Below the pieces are notes generated by a model. The model was not told the DNA's origin and did not search any database. It was given only the letters and a program-made list of their open reading frames with translations. A stretch of DNA of 64,000 nt, from assembly GCA_016190245.1 (NCBI GenBank), contig JACPQY010000011.1, positions 89,740 to 153,739 of the forward strand, given 5' to 3'. Made by a program: the position numbers and the translations under genes. The stretch's first letter is position 1. Each line of letters opens with the position of its first letter. Source of the DNA: Nitrospirota bacterium (GTDB lineage: Bacteria; JACPQY01). Below, piece after piece: positions 33,227-42,872 of the stretch.

Positions 33227-34144
33227 CTAGAGCCTCTCCGAAGCGGTACCGTCTCGAACTCGCGAGTCCACCGCCACGCAGGGCTGCACCGGTCGGATGG
33301 GGGCGACGCTTCTTGCCAAACGGTGCCCCTGTACAAACTGGAGGTATTCGCGGGCCAGCTCGCATTCTCCCACACCGGGCACTCGCGCGCCCTGGATGAT
33401 GTAGTCGCCGGTGTAGCCCAACGCCTCCAGGCGCGCAAAACAAAAGGCGAAATCGGCGGCGCCCGTCCCCAACCGAACCGTCGTGCCCCTCCACGTGGAG
33501 TCCTTCACGTGCACGCTGCCGACAAACTGCCCGTACGCGTCGATTTCCTCCCGCGCGCGAAACCCGTTCTGGATACTGTTCCCGATGTCGTAGGTCACCC
33601 TGAGGCGGGGATCGGCCACCTCATCGAGAAAGTCCCTCAGGACCGAGGGGCCGAGGGCCGTCTCCACGTGAAGCTCCATGCCTCGCGCCTGGGCCATCGG
33701 GAGCCATACCTGAAGAACTTCACGCGCCTCCCGTCTGGCCTCCCACGATCGGATGGCGTTGGCCCCCAGAAAGGGCAGTACAACCCGCACGATCCCGGCC
33801 CGTCCGCAGGCGTCCATCACCATCTCCACCGCATCCAGCATCGCCCGTCTCGCCCGCTCCGGCGTGCAGAGCAGCGGACGTTCCACCAGTAGATCCAAGC
33901 ACAAGGATCTGACTTCCACACTGTGAAGGCGGGCGAGACGCAGCATTTCGGCGATTCCGGAAGACGACGTGATCGGATTGCTCTCCAGCCCCGCGGCATC
34001 GAAAAGCCATTCGATGCAGTCGAGACCCACCCGGGCTGCCTTGGGGAATTCCTCGCGCCAACCCTCGACGGGAAAGGACTGAATCTTCCCTCCTTGGGGT
34101 GGGGAAAGCCGGCCTTGAACAATGCCAATCCTGTTTTGAGCCAT
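33227..34144 (-). CDS. Sugar isomerase/epimerase TIM-barrel protein
   Basis: 305 residues from the ATG of MAQNRIGIVQGRLSPP. The opening IGIVQGRLSPP...FPVEGWREEFPKAARVGLDCIEWLFD marks a xylose-isomerase-like (AP endonuclease 2 superfamily) barrel often found in sialic-acid-like clusters. Metal ligands are likely in HVETALGP, TYDIGNSIQNG and SVHVKDSTW. It probably interconverts a hexose or hexosamine phosphate early in the pathway. The open frame continues 119 codons upstream without family-like sequence, so the internal ATG is used. A non-coding gap of 131 bp separates it from the radical SAM gene. Confidence 0.84.
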   Translation of the reverse strand: MAQNRIGIVQGRLSPPQGGKIQSFPVEGWREEFPKAARVGLDCIEWLFDAAGLESNPITSSSGIAEMLRLARLHSVEVRSLCLDLLVERPLLCTPERARRAMLDAVEMVMDACGRAGIVRVVLPFLGANAIRSWEARREAREVLQVWLPMAQARGMELHVETALGPSVLRDFLDEVADPRLRVTYDIGNSIQNGFRAREEIDAYGQFVGSVHVKDSTWRGTTVRLGTGAADFAFCFARLEALGYTGDYIIQGARVPGVGECELAREYLQFVQGHRLARSVAPIRPVQPCVAVDSRVRDGTASERL

Positions 34145-34275
34145 CACCGTTCCCGAGGTTCCGGCTGTGGGAGAAGGCGCGTCACGGCATCGCCCGGTGA
34201 GGTCTTCCAACCGTTCCCCGCCGTGCCCAGGCCCACGAGGTGGCCAACGGTTCCCGCGACTTCCCCCTCGGACCT

Positions 34276-36117
34276 TCAACGGCCCAGCCTCAGGGGAAGC
34301 ATCATTTCCGAGCCCACGTGGCCCGACTCCAGGATCGTCCGAATCAGCTTTCGCAACGAGCGGGCCGGTCCCGTGAAAGGCGGCCTGAACAAACCGCGGA
34401 GACGCCAGATCAGGTGATCCAGAAGCAGATCGCAGGCTTGGGCGAGCGACCTCGACGAGACCGCAGCCGTACCCATGAGCAGAAGCAGCGGGAAGGCCCA
34501 CCGCGTGAGCGGGTTCAGAAGCAAGGGAACGAAGCGGGATGTTCGAATGTTAAAGTAGCCGTCTTCAGGGAGGGCAGCGTCGAGAGTCGCGGCACGCGTG
34601 GCCGCCCTCCCCACCAGGCCCAGCGAGGACGAGGGGAGACCTTCCAAACGCTTCCCCGCGAAAGCGTAGAGCAAGTCCCGAAGGAAGTACCAAGCCACCT
34701 GCAAGAAGGGGAGCCGCCGGACGCCCAACTTTTCCTCGACGTAGCGGGCATCCACCTCGGAGGTGATTCGGTGCCGCCACGAAAGCACCTTGAGAAGCGA
34801 CAAACCGGTGTAGTTCACAAAATGGTCGGCTTGGTAGGCGTCCGTATCGCTGATCCGCAGAAGGTAGGCCTCTTCCTCCTCCACGGTCTTCCCAATGAAA
34901 CCCTGCTCGCGGGCGTACTCGTAGAGAGGCGTGCCGGGGAGGGCTTGGGCATAATTCACGCTGATCAGCGCACTCGGCAGAGTGCTGATCTCCAGGTAGG
35001 GCGTCACCTGCTGTAGGAAACCAATGGTCTCAGAGATGGTGGAATCCGACTCACCGGGCATCCCGATCACGATCTGGAGAACGGTGTGCAGACCTGCCTC
35101 ATGCGTCCATCGAATGGCGTTCACATTCTCAGACACCGTGGTCTTCTTCTCCATCACATCGAGGATGGTTTGGCTGCCGGATTCCACACCGTAGATCACG
35201 GCCGTGCAGCCGTGATTCTTCCACTCGAAGAGCGTTTCCAGATCCACGGTCGCCGCGCGCACGCCCGCGGCCCTCCAAGAAATCCCCATCTCGCCCAGGC
35301 GCCTCGCCAACTCCCCGGAGCGCCTCCGATCGGACCCGAAATTCTCGTCGCCGATGCTCACGAGTCTCACGCCATAGCGTTCCATGAGGTGGCGCACATG
35401 GTCTATGACTCGATCCACAAGCAGGAACCGATAGCCTCTTTCCCAGCGATGACAGAAAGTGCATCGGGCGACACACCCCTTGGCTGCAATTACGGTGGTC
35501 CACTTCGCTCCCTCCCTGACCTGCCGCTCCCAATCCGGCCATCTGTTCTCCTGGGAAACGTAATGAGAAAGGGAACCGTCCGCCTGGAGAATCTCGAAAT
35601 CGGGGGAGGGGATTTCATCCGGACGCAGCGCCAGACCGAAGCCCGTAAAGACAAACCGCCCTTCCGGCCCCACGAAACAAATCCCCCGGGTGCTGCCCAA
35701 CTTCTCGTAGTCCAGAGGTCTTTTTGCAGTGATCTCCGCCAACTCGCAGATGATCCGCTCACCGTCTCCCACCACACAGAAGTCAACGGGGCATCGCCGA
35801 AGCAGAACCTCCGCGCTCGCCGCGAGATTGCCTCCCACGACAATGGTGGTCCGAGGTGACATTTCGCGAACCATCGTTGTCAGGAACCGGGTGTACGCGT
35901 AGGCCGTGGAAACCACCGCGCTCACCCCCAGCAGGTCGCAAGGATTCCGGGCAAAGTAGTCTCGGATCTGTGCGGGGGCCGGCCTGCGATAGTCCAGATT
36001 GAAGAATTCCACATCGTGGCCCGATGCCCTCAAAGCCTGAACGATCGCCATGCTTCCGAGCGGTGGAAACCGCGTGGGCTGCGGCCTGATCGGCGTCGTG
36101 CAGATGCAGATCCTCAT
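34276..36117 (-). CDS. B12-binding-domain radical SAM protein
   Basis: 613 residues. The N-terminal domain (ICICTTPIRPQPTRFPPLGSMAIVQALRASGHDVEFFNLDY, then TTIVVGGNLAASAE and FCVVGDGERII) is the cobalamin-binding fold. The cluster motif is C-V-A-R-C-T-F-C. EIPSPDFEIL and VIYGVESGSQTILDVMEKKTT follow in normal order. The C-terminal 200 residues include a hydrophobic helix near 565-580. Enzymes of this type methylate unreactive carbons or rearrange rings; here a glycan or lipid substrate is likely. It lies 8 bp downstream of another radical SAM gene. Confidence 0.85.
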   Translation of the reverse strand: MRICICTTPIRPQPTRFPPLGSMAIVQALRASGHDVEFFNLDYRRPAPAQIRDYFARNPCDLLGVSAVVSTAYAYTRFLTTMVREMSPRTTIVVGGNLAASAEVLLRRCPVDFCVVGDGERIICELAEITAKRPLDYEKLGSTRGICFVGPEGRFVFTGFGLALRPDEIPSPDFEILQADGSLSHYVSQENRWPDWERQVREGAKWTTVIAAKGCVARCTFCHRWERGYRFLLVDRVIDHVRHLMERYGVRLVSIGDENFGSDRRRSGELARRLGEMGISWRAAGVRAATVDLETLFEWKNHGCTAVIYGVESGSQTILDVMEKKTTVSENVNAIRWTHEAGLHTVLQIVIGMPGESDSTISETIGFLQQVTPYLEISTLPSALISVNYAQALPGTPLYEYAREQGFIGKTVEEEEAYLLRISDTDAYQADHFVNYTGLSLLKVLSWRHRITSEVDARYVEEKLGVRRLPFLQVAWYFLRDLLYAFAGKRLEGLPSSSLGLVGRAATRAATLDAALPEDGYFNIRTSRFVPLLLNPLTRWAFPLLLLMGTAAVSSRSLAQACDLLLDHLIWRLRGLFRPPFTGPARSLRKLIRTILESGHVGSEMMLPLRLGR

Positions 36118-36125
36118 CCCGGCGT

Positions 36126-37688
36126 TCAGCTCCTGGCGGCAGAATCCGGACCCGCGGGCACCTCCGAGCCACCCTGCAGCCTTCCGTCCAGTTTGTAGTG
36201 GTCGAATACCGTATAGGCAGACCCCGACTCAGGCCCCCGAGCAGTCGCCGGCCCGGGAACCACCCCCGTGGTAGGATCCGCCCGCTGCATCTCCCAGTCT
36301 CGCGAACGTTTGTGCCCGGTCTTCAGTGGATTCGCGAAACTCACTTCCTCCCCCAGCACTGCCCTTTGGCATCGGCCCATCTCGTCCATCACCGTTCCCA
36401 CCAACTGCTCATCGCTCAGGGACGTGAGGTTCACATGCAGATCCTGGCGATCGCCACAGGACAGGAGGTATTCTTCCTCGTTCCTCACGGCCCCCGTCTT
36501 CAAGGCGTGCTCGTACATCGGTGTCCCCGGCAGCGGCAGAAGGAAACCTCCGCTGGGCGCCAACCCCAATCCAATGCAATAGTCGATCGTGTTCTTGATC
36601 GTTTCGACAGTCTCGCTTGGATACCCGAATACCACGCTCGAAATCGTGGCGATTCCCCCCTTGAGGAGCGTGTTGCGAGTGTTGGCGAAACCCTCCCGGG
36701 AGATGGGCTTGTTCATGGCGCGCAAGATGTCGGCGTTGGCCGATTCGATCGAGTAGGCGACTCCGACACAGCCGGACTCCTTCATTTTCCGAACGATGAC
36801 GGCGTCCCGCGGGTCGGGCTTGGCGAAGAGCGTCCCCAGGACGGAAGCCGACCAGAAAATCCTCAATCGGTGCTGCGCGAGAACATCACAGAACTTCTCG
36901 AGGAATCCCTTTGCGGGAAAAGTCAGGTCATCCCAAAACTGAACATAGTTCGCGCCGTATCGGCCTACGAGATCCCTGATTTCACCCACGACGTTCTCCG
37001 TCGAGCGGTAGCGGAACCCCATCCCCTGGAACGCGTGATAGCAGAACGTGCACCTGAAGACGCAGCCCCGAGCCGTTGTGATGTTCATCACCCGAAGCTC
37101 CCCACGCGGGATCGGATACGGCTCGCTGATGTTGTTCGGCGACGAATCCAGGTAGGCCTGAATGTCAAAGAGGTCACGGTTCGGGTAAGGCAGGGTGTCC
37201 AACTCCTCGATCGGAGGTCGGTGCGGCGTTCGAACGATACGAGAGTCCGCACGGGTATAGATCCCCTGCACGGACTCGAGAGACTCGCCTCGTTCCACCG
37301 CCCGGACAACGTCCACGAAAGTCGCGTCACCCTCTCCCACCACCGCCACATCGGCCGCGCTGCCGGACAGGATCCGTTCGGGAATCGAAGAAGCGACCGT
37401 GTTGCCGACGACAATTCTTGCATGGGGTTGCGTCTCCCTGATCACACCGAGCGCCCACTTCGCCCACCTGTAGTGCGTCACAATGCACCCGAACGCGATG
37501 AGATCGAAGCGGTGCGTCCTCAAGAATGCCTGGAGGTCGTCGTCCGAGTGGCGATGCGCGTCCATGTCGTATAGGCTGAAGGTGTAGCCCGCGTTGTGCA
37601 GGGCCGTGGCCACATATCCAAGTCCGATGGGATAGAACTTCCTTGGATTGTTGGGCCTCAAGCAAGGATTAATGAGAAGGATCTTCAC
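36126..37688 (-). CDS. B12-binding-domain radical SAM protein
   Basis: 520 residues. It opens with MKILLINPCLRPNNPRKFYPIGLGYVATALHNAGYTFSLYDMDAHR, a typical cobalamin-domain start, then VGNTVASSIPERILSG and VVGEGDATFVDVVRA. The iron-sulfur motif is C-V-F-R-C-T-F-C-Y, and VGVAYSIESANADILRAMNK is the SAM-region strand. YPSETVETIKNTIDYC follows. No membrane segment. It is immediately upstream of a second radical SAM gene of the same class, so the two may act in sequence. The substrate is unknown. Confidence 0.86.
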   Translation of the reverse strand: MKILLINPCLRPNNPRKFYPIGLGYVATALHNAGYTFSLYDMDAHRHSDDDLQAFLRTHRFDLIAFGCIVTHYRWAKWALGVIRETQPHARIVVGNTVASSIPERILSGSAADVAVVGEGDATFVDVVRAVERGESLESVQGIYTRADSRIVRTPHRPPIEELDTLPYPNRDLFDIQAYLDSSPNNISEPYPIPRGELRVMNITTARGCVFRCTFCYHAFQGMGFRYRSTENVVGEIRDLVGRYGANYVQFWDDLTFPAKGFLEKFCDVLAQHRLRIFWSASVLGTLFAKPDPRDAVIVRKMKESGCVGVAYSIESANADILRAMNKPISREGFANTRNTLLKGGIATISSVVFGYPSETVETIKNTIDYCIGLGLAPSGGFLLPLPGTPMYEHALKTGAVRNEEEYLLSCGDRQDLHVNLTSLSDEQLVGTVMDEMGRCQRAVLGEEVSFANPLKTGHKRSRDWEMQRADPTTGVVPGPATARGPESGSAYTVFDHYKLDGRLQGGSEVPAGPDSAARS

Positions 37689-37749
37689 TCCTCTGTCCTC
37701 CCTTCATTCACCTCAGAAGACTTGACGCGGGCGGGTCTCCAGCGCAGGC

Positions 37750-38634
37750 CTAGCATCGCTCGGATCTCCCCGCAGCAAAGGTGCGGCAAGCTTCGACGGC
37801 GCGAGGGCGCGGTCGCTCCTGGTCAGGTCGTGTCAACCGACCGGCTGCGTCCTCACGCGACTTGAGAAAACGGATTCTGAGCCATTGCCCCCGGCGCGAG
37901 CTGTCCAGCGCCTTCGCCCCTTCCAGTTCCAAGGCAAGAAACCGACCACGCACCAGATCGCCCCGCAACGCGGGAAGTCGCGGCGATCCCACGGCGAAGA
38001 GCGCATTGCACAATTCCTTCACCACGGGATATTCCTGCCGGCGGAGGATCCGGCGGAACCCATTCGACTGCGGCCGGGCGCCGTTCAGGAGGTGGCGTTG
38101 TTTGAGGAGGCGAGTTCCCATCTTCTTGGTATGCAGATAGAAACTCTCCCTCCACCAGAGGTTCGTCTTGCACCAGCGATGCAGACTCCATCGGCGCCGG
38201 CCGGGCGTTGCCACGAGTTCGCGGCCGGCCAGCAGCACCGGATGTTGGAGAGGGGATGAAACCGACGCCACCGTCACCCCACTCTCACCCGAAAGTGCAG
38301 CCGCGGCCAACACGTCCTGATGCGTGACATTCACATAGAAAGGGTTGAGGAGGACGGTCATGCCGTCCGACCCAGGAGCGTGCAGGGCCGATGCGACCGC
38401 GGGTATCTCCTCACGCATGTTCCTTACACGAAAGACCTCCAGTCCCTCCCCCTCCAGAAATCCCGCCAACCCGGCGGAATCCGTAACGCCATGGATGGGC
38501 AAGCGGAGACCCTCGCGCAGAAATCGTAGCCCGGGGCGCACCCAAGGAACCGCGAGGTTCCAGCTTTCCCCCACCGAATAGGGAAACCCCGAGCGTACCG
38601 AGCCCGCGAACACGAGCACCGTGGGGCTAGACAT
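37750..38634 (-). CDS. Unknown protein, possibly a degenerate nucleotidyltransferase-like fold
   Basis: 294 residues, no confident family. PIHGVTDSAGLAGFLEG and VLLNPFYVNVTHQDVLAAAALSGESGVTVASVSSP recall the layout of NeuA-type cytidylyltransferases (VLLQPTSPLR...), but the glycine-rich nucleotide loop is absent from the N-terminus. The C-terminus is very basic (RRGQWLRIRFLKSREDAAGRLTR). It overlaps the true cytidylyltransferase gene by 8 bp and is translated after it. A non-catalytic partner or a decayed duplicate are both possible. Function not assigned. Confidence 0.5.
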   Translation of the reverse strand: MSSPTVLVFAGSVRSGFPYSVGESWNLAVPWVRPGLRFLREGLRLPIHGVTDSAGLAGFLEGEGLEVFRVRNMREEIPAVASALHAPGSDGMTVLLNPFYVNVTHQDVLAAAALSGESGVTVASVSSPLQHPVLLAGRELVATPGRRRWSLHRWCKTNLWWRESFYLHTKKMGTRLLKQRHLLNGARPQSNGFRRILRRQEYPVVKELCNALFAVGSPRLPALRGDLVRGRFLALELEGAKALDSSRRGQWLRIRFLKSREDAAGRLTRPDQERPRPRAVEACRTFAAGRSERC

Positions 38635-39421
38635 GATGGGCGCGTTCCATTTCTCGGTGAATCACTCCCTCGTGAAGGAGGAATCGAGCCATCTCGAGGT
38701 CCTCCGCAGAGTCGATGTCGAGCGCCTCCTCCCAGTTAGTCTCGACAAACCGTCCCCCGCCTTTCGTGGGCGGTCCCGGGCTCCGGGTCTTGCCGGGACT
38801 GCCCGCCCCGCACACTGACCAGCGATCAGGATCGACCGTGAGGGGATCGTATGCGGGGTAGTCACGAGAGATATTCACGCAATCATGTTGAAAATAGCTG
38901 CCCCTTCCCCTTTTCTGATTGAAGCGCAAAGGGATCAAACTGCCTCCCTCCGAAAAGAAATAGCTCCCCGTGCGTATGTCCGCCAGACTGAACGTGTGGA
39001 CATCCGTCACCCCCCCCTCTTCGAAGAGGCGGAAACACTCATCAACGGTTGCCGACTGCCTGAACGGGAAGGTGGGTTGAAGAACCGCGACAATGGGGTT
39101 TTCGATACCCTCTCGGAGGGCGAGCTCATACAGGAGGTGGGATACCGCCGCCGACGCCGGGGCCCGGTCCCCTGCGAGCGCGGCTGGCCGGAGGAAGGGC
39201 ACCTCCGCGCCGTGAGCCCGGCTCAGTTCGGCTATTTCGGCATCATCCGTGCTGACGAAAACTCGATCGACAAACCTGGAGCTGAGGCAGGGCTCAATGG
39301 TCCACGCCACCAGCGGTTTTCCTCCCAGATCCGCGATGTTCTTCCTTGGAAGACCCCTGGACCCACCCCTGGCCGGGATGACGACAATGCACAATTGTGC
39401 GTCTATCACGGCGTGCGCCAA
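38627..39421 (-). CDS. Acylneuraminate cytidylyltransferase (CMP-nonulosonate synthetase)
   Basis: 264 residues. I-V-V-I-P-A-R-G-G-S-R-G-L-P-R-K-N-I is the CTP-binding loop; DRVFVSTDDAEIAELSRAHG, AVLQPTFPFRQSATVDECF and a C-terminal DIDSAEDLEMARFLL are family landmarks. It makes the CMP-sugar donor used by glycosyltransferases. A Gly/Pro-rich insert (GAGSPGKTRSPGPPTKGGG) just before the last motif is atypical and might reflect a local sequence change. A promoter with a palindromic operator lies in the 362-bp gap upstream. Confidence 0.87.
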   Translation of the reverse strand: MAHAVIDAQLCIVVIPARGGSRGLPRKNIADLGGKPLVAWTIEPCLSSRFVDRVFVSTDDAEIAELSRAHGAEVPFLRPAALAGDRAPASAAVSHLLYELALREGIENPIVAVLQPTFPFRQSATVDECFRLFEEGGVTDVHTFSLADIRTGSYFFSEGGSLIPLRFNQKRGRGSYFQHDCVNISRDYPAYDPLTVDPDRWSVCGAGSPGKTRSPGPPTKGGGRFVETNWEEALDIDSAEDLEMARFLLHEGVIHREMERAHHV

Positions 39422-39585
39422 AGGCCGGATGCGGCCTCAAGTACTCCCGGGTTGAATCCCCCCCACACTCGAAGCCGGTACGGCGGGTTGCCTATAGGGC
39501 AACGCCAGACGAGGAGGGTGAGCTCACTCACGGGCCGCATCCATGCGGTTCGCCTTTCCATGGTCCAACCTAATCCTACCGGTTG

Positions 39586-39618
39586 ATGTTAGCAGAAGTT
39601 GACGTCATCCGTCAACTT
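39586..39618 (-). promoter_or_regulatory. Promoter overlapping a perfect 9-bp inverted repeat
   Basis: On the minus strand TTGACG, 18-bp spacer, TAACAT. The -35 box is inside AAGTTGACG-TCATC-CGTCAACTT (39596-39618), a perfect inverted repeat that would place a repressor over the -35 and spacer. It serves the cytidylyltransferase and probably the genes after it. The rest of the 362-bp gap shows nothing else. Confidence 0.5.
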
Positions 39619-39783
39619 ATCGAGCCACCTCCCGGGGGCAAATGTTCATTCACTTACCAATCAATCGGACGAGGGGGAGGAAAGTTTAGCCTCTCCTGGT
39701 CATGAATTCCATGAGGTCCCCTCATCGGGTCCACCCCCTGCATCGGGCGGGGGCTAGGATCTGTTTCGCTCTCGTCATTCGGC

Positions 39784-41829
39784 CTAGGCAAGGTCCGGGA
39801 AATCGGCATCAGGGCGTGACGGAGACAAACCTCCCCTCTTTGCCATGGGCGATTCGGCGGATGTCTCGCGGTCCCACCAGTTCGAAGGATCGGCAAACTC
39901 CCGGCCCACCCTATTCTCTCTCATGTAGCGGGCGACGCACCGATCCAGCGTGGCTGCGGCATCACCGGTGGCTACCACCTCGGTCATGAAACGCTGGATG
40001 AAGTTCCCCACCCGCTCCGGCGCCCGATCGTCCATGAAACAGTTGAAATCGCGCGCCCATCGCGAGAAGTCGCCCACGCGCCGGTCGCCCAAGCCGGCGC
40101 GGGTGATGGCCCCCGCGAAGTCCTCGAGCGACCTGAAAAGCACCTGCTGCCCTTTCTCGCGGTAGAGGGGATGGGCGGTGTACCCTGAACAGTCCCAATG
40201 AACGGCGCGTCGCCCGTAGGCACCGGCGATGATCCCCACCGTGCTGAAGCCGAAGCAGACGGACAAGTCCGCGGCCATGAACGCCGTCACCGGCGACAAG
40301 GAGTGATCAAGGAATACCACCCGACCGCTTTCCTGGAGAAGCAGCATGCGTTCCACGATTCCGTCACCGCCGGGCAGATCCCGCAGTCCCCGGAGCATGC
40401 CGGGGCCCTTCCGCTTGGCGACGCCTGCCCAGGTGGAATGCTCTTCCAAGAGCGACAGGACTCGTTCGTAGAAAAACGCGAGTCTCGCCGGGGACTGATG
40501 GTAGTGGACGTCGACTGAGGAATCGAAAATGGCCAGAATGAAACTCCGGCCCTTCCTCAAGCGGTCGCCGAGCACCACACCTGTTCGGTCGGGCTTCATC
40601 CACACGCCACAAGGCAGCACATGCCGGCAGGCATGGCCTTTCTTCCGGAGGGTATCCAGCATGACCTTGCCCCAAACGAAATAGGCGTGCTGGGGATGGA
40701 GGTGAGTGCTCACGTTGTGGTGCGAGTAGTTCGACCAGTGCGACCCGACCATGATCGCCCCCGCGTCCTCCAAAGCCATCGCTTGTGCGGCTTGGGTCCA
40801 GCTTCCCTCCTGGTGCTGGATGAGGAGCTTCACATTCAGACTCCTGTAGACCGAGCGGTGGATGCACCGCAGGAGATGAAACTTGAAGCGGAAGAAATGG
40901 AACCACCAGGGAGCACGACGATCGTAAGCCAAGAGCGTCTTCAATAGCCACATGACATCCGACGCCGAAAACCGGGAAAAGGAAGCGGGACGGCGGAAGT
41001 CTATCCACCGGCAACCGTGCCCTCCAATCCATTCCAGCCTTTCCGGCGTGGGCGGCGTGTTGTCCCGGTCTAGATAGCAGACGATGTCGTACGTACCCTC
41101 CCTCACGTGCGGCCGCCAAAAAAGGAGCGATCGGCTCGCCGGGAAGAGGTTGTTTTCGTATTCGATCCACAGGGAAGATTTCTCGGGATCGATGTTCCCT
41201 CTGGGACGGAGCTTGAGGATTGAACCCGCGCAACCACGCGCCAGGTCCAGGATTGGACGGACCGCAAATCGGAGTGATTCCGCCAGGTAGGGAGATTGGC
41301 TGACTCGGAATCCCTGGTCCAGGCAAAAGGCTCGGAGCGGTCCGTTGGCCAAGTGGTACCGAAGGTGTATCTCGTGGAGAGCCGGGCCGAAGTCGGCGGT
41401 GGCGGCCTTCACCATGGCCACGAAACGAATGCGTGCGTATAGAGCCAAGGACAGAAATGAACGGACAGCATCCAAGAGGAGGGGGGGCTGGCCGTCGAAA
41501 CGCATCTGCAGGTGGCGACTCACGCAAGCGTGGAGGTGATCCTCTATTTCGTGGGGGCCCAAAGCGCCCTCCCTGTCCATTCTCAGGGTCACGATGCGGA
41601 TGCGTATCGGAACCCGGAGCCGCTCCAGCATCCGAAGGATCCTGAGGCACAGCGGACGGGTGAAAACCGGGTCAAGACAGATGGTCGCGCCGGTGCAAGC
41701 GGCCTTGAGCAACAGCAGAAGAAATCGGGGTGACAAGTCGAGCCGGTCGGGCCAGATGAAGCGCGGCAGATGAACCCCCTCAGCCCCGGCCATGAGCGCC
41801 TGTTGCGGGGAACTCCGGGGACAACCCAA
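39784..41829 (-). CDS. Large putative surface-carbohydrate biosynthesis protein
   Basis: 681 residues, no confident family. There are no clear membrane helices, though hydrophobic stretches occur near 35-45 and 120-135. GAIMVGSHWSNYSHHNVSTHLHPQHAYFVWG in the middle, and LSVCFGFSTVGIIAGAYGRRAVHWDCSGY in the last third, have the feel of a GT-B glycosyl- or polyol-phosphate-transferase C-terminal domain. The general plan is like that of the 676-residue protein at 49889-51919. The gene ends a group of minus-strand genes and is followed by an internal promoter. Confidence 0.55.
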   Translation of the reverse strand: MGCPRSSPQQALMAGAEGVHLPRFIWPDRLDLSPRFLLLLLKAACTGATICLDPVFTRPLCLRILRMLERLRVPIRIRIVTLRMDREGALGPHEIEDHLHACVSRHLQMRFDGQPPLLLDAVRSFLSLALYARIRFVAMVKAATADFGPALHEIHLRYHLANGPLRAFCLDQGFRVSQSPYLAESLRFAVRPILDLARGCAGSILKLRPRGNIDPEKSSLWIEYENNLFPASRSLLFWRPHVREGTYDIVCYLDRDNTPPTPERLEWIGGHGCRWIDFRRPASFSRFSASDVMWLLKTLLAYDRRAPWWFHFFRFKFHLLRCIHRSVYRSLNVKLLIQHQEGSWTQAAQAMALEDAGAIMVGSHWSNYSHHNVSTHLHPQHAYFVWGKVMLDTLRKKGHACRHVLPCGVWMKPDRTGVVLGDRLRKGRSFILAIFDSSVDVHYHQSPARLAFFYERVLSLLEEHSTWAGVAKRKGPGMLRGLRDLPGGDGIVERMLLLQESGRVVFLDHSLSPVTAFMAADLSVCFGFSTVGIIAGAYGRRAVHWDCSGYTAHPLYREKGQQVLFRSLEDFAGAITRAGLGDRRVGDFSRWARDFNCFMDDRAPERVGNFIQRFMTEVVATGDAAATLDRCVARYMRENRVGREFADPSNWWDRETSAESPMAKRGGLSPSRPDADFPDLA

Positions 41830-41865
41830 GCTTGCGCCGCAACGGCCTGAGCGGAAACGGCCCTC

Positions 41866-42675
41866 TCACGGCCCGCCGCCACCCCGCCGTTCGCCCCAAA
41901 AGAAGACCTCGGGGTTCAAGGCCCCGTGGCGTCGGCTCCAATCGCTCGGGTAGAGTCTGAGGGCCGACTTCTCAAACATGTCTTCCCACGTTCTGCGGAA
42001 GAGGTTCCACTGGGGCTGCCCGTTGGGGTCAAGGTCTGTGTACCAGCCTTCGTCCAAGCGGTCGTGGCGATAGGCACCCAAGGAGGGAAGCAGCAGGAAG
42101 AAACGACCGCCCGGCCTCAGCACTCGCGCGATCTCCGCCAGGGCCTCGGCAGGGTGGCTTAGGTGCTCGAGCACGCCGTAGCTGAAGATGAGACCGAGGG
42201 ATCTCGCGCGAAAACCAAGGGCGTGCGCATCCATGACGGAAAAGTGGATGTCCGAATAGCGTGCTCGGGCCTTCTCGATCGCGCTGCGAGACACGTCGAT
42301 ACCGTGGAGAGGGCCGTGTCGGAGGCCATCCGGGGAAAGCACCCGGCCTGCCTCATGAATGAAGTACCCCGTCCCGCACCCGATATCGAGGGCGCCCTCT
42401 CCTACATCCAAGATGAAGTCGGGCAGCGCGGAGAGGATCACCCGCTTCCCGGGGGCATCGTTCCATGCTTGATCCCTGTTCTCCTGGAACAGCGTATCGT
42501 AGAAACCTGCAGAGGGCTTCGGTCGCATTCGGGGCGTCCCACGACGGCCCGATTCTTCCTGCAAGAGAAAGTCATGAGATGCCGGTGAGGCCGATGGTTG
42601 AACCATGGAAGATGGATGGCCGTCCGGAGGGAGTGCCCCGTTCTTCTCCTTTCTTCTACGCGTGCGAATATCCAA
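41866..42675 (-). CDS. Class I SAM-dependent methyltransferase
   Basis: 269 residues. Motif I is EGALDIGCGTGYFIHEAGRVL; GIDVSRSAIEKARARY, FSYGVLEHLSHPAEALAEIARVLRPGGRFFLLLP complete the UbiE/type 11 methyltransferase fold. The first 48 residues are basic and poorly structured; translation may start at a later Met (MRPKPSAGFYDTLF), which would give a typical length. It lies 36 bp downstream of the next gene in line and probably methylates a sugar or lipid intermediate of the island. About 200 bp upstream of it are without a gene. Confidence 0.83.
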   Translation of the reverse strand: MDIRTRRRKEKNGALPPDGHPSSMVQPSASPASHDFLLQEESGRRGTPRMRPKPSAGFYDTLFQENRDQAWNDAPGKRVILSALPDFILDVGEGALDIGCGTGYFIHEAGRVLSPDGLRHGPLHGIDVSRSAIEKARARYSDIHFSVMDAHALGFRARSLGLIFSYGVLEHLSHPAEALAEIARVLRPGGRFFLLLPSLGAYRHDRLDEGWYTDLDPNGQPQWNLFRRTWEDMFEKSALRLYPSDWSRRHGALNPEVFFWGERRGGGGP

Positions 42676-42872
42676 GGGTCCAGTTTCTCATGCGGCGATC
42701 GGCAGGCGCCCAACGGCCTCGTCTCGACGAATCGAGTCGTCGATCGGACTTCTCATCTGAAGTTCACCCCACGCCGAACGCGGCTCCACCTTTTGGGGAA
42801 TAGGTTTGACGATGGGCGAGAGGGGCCGGGCGCCGGTAGAGTATTGAGCGCCTCCAGCCTTCGCGAGAGCGT

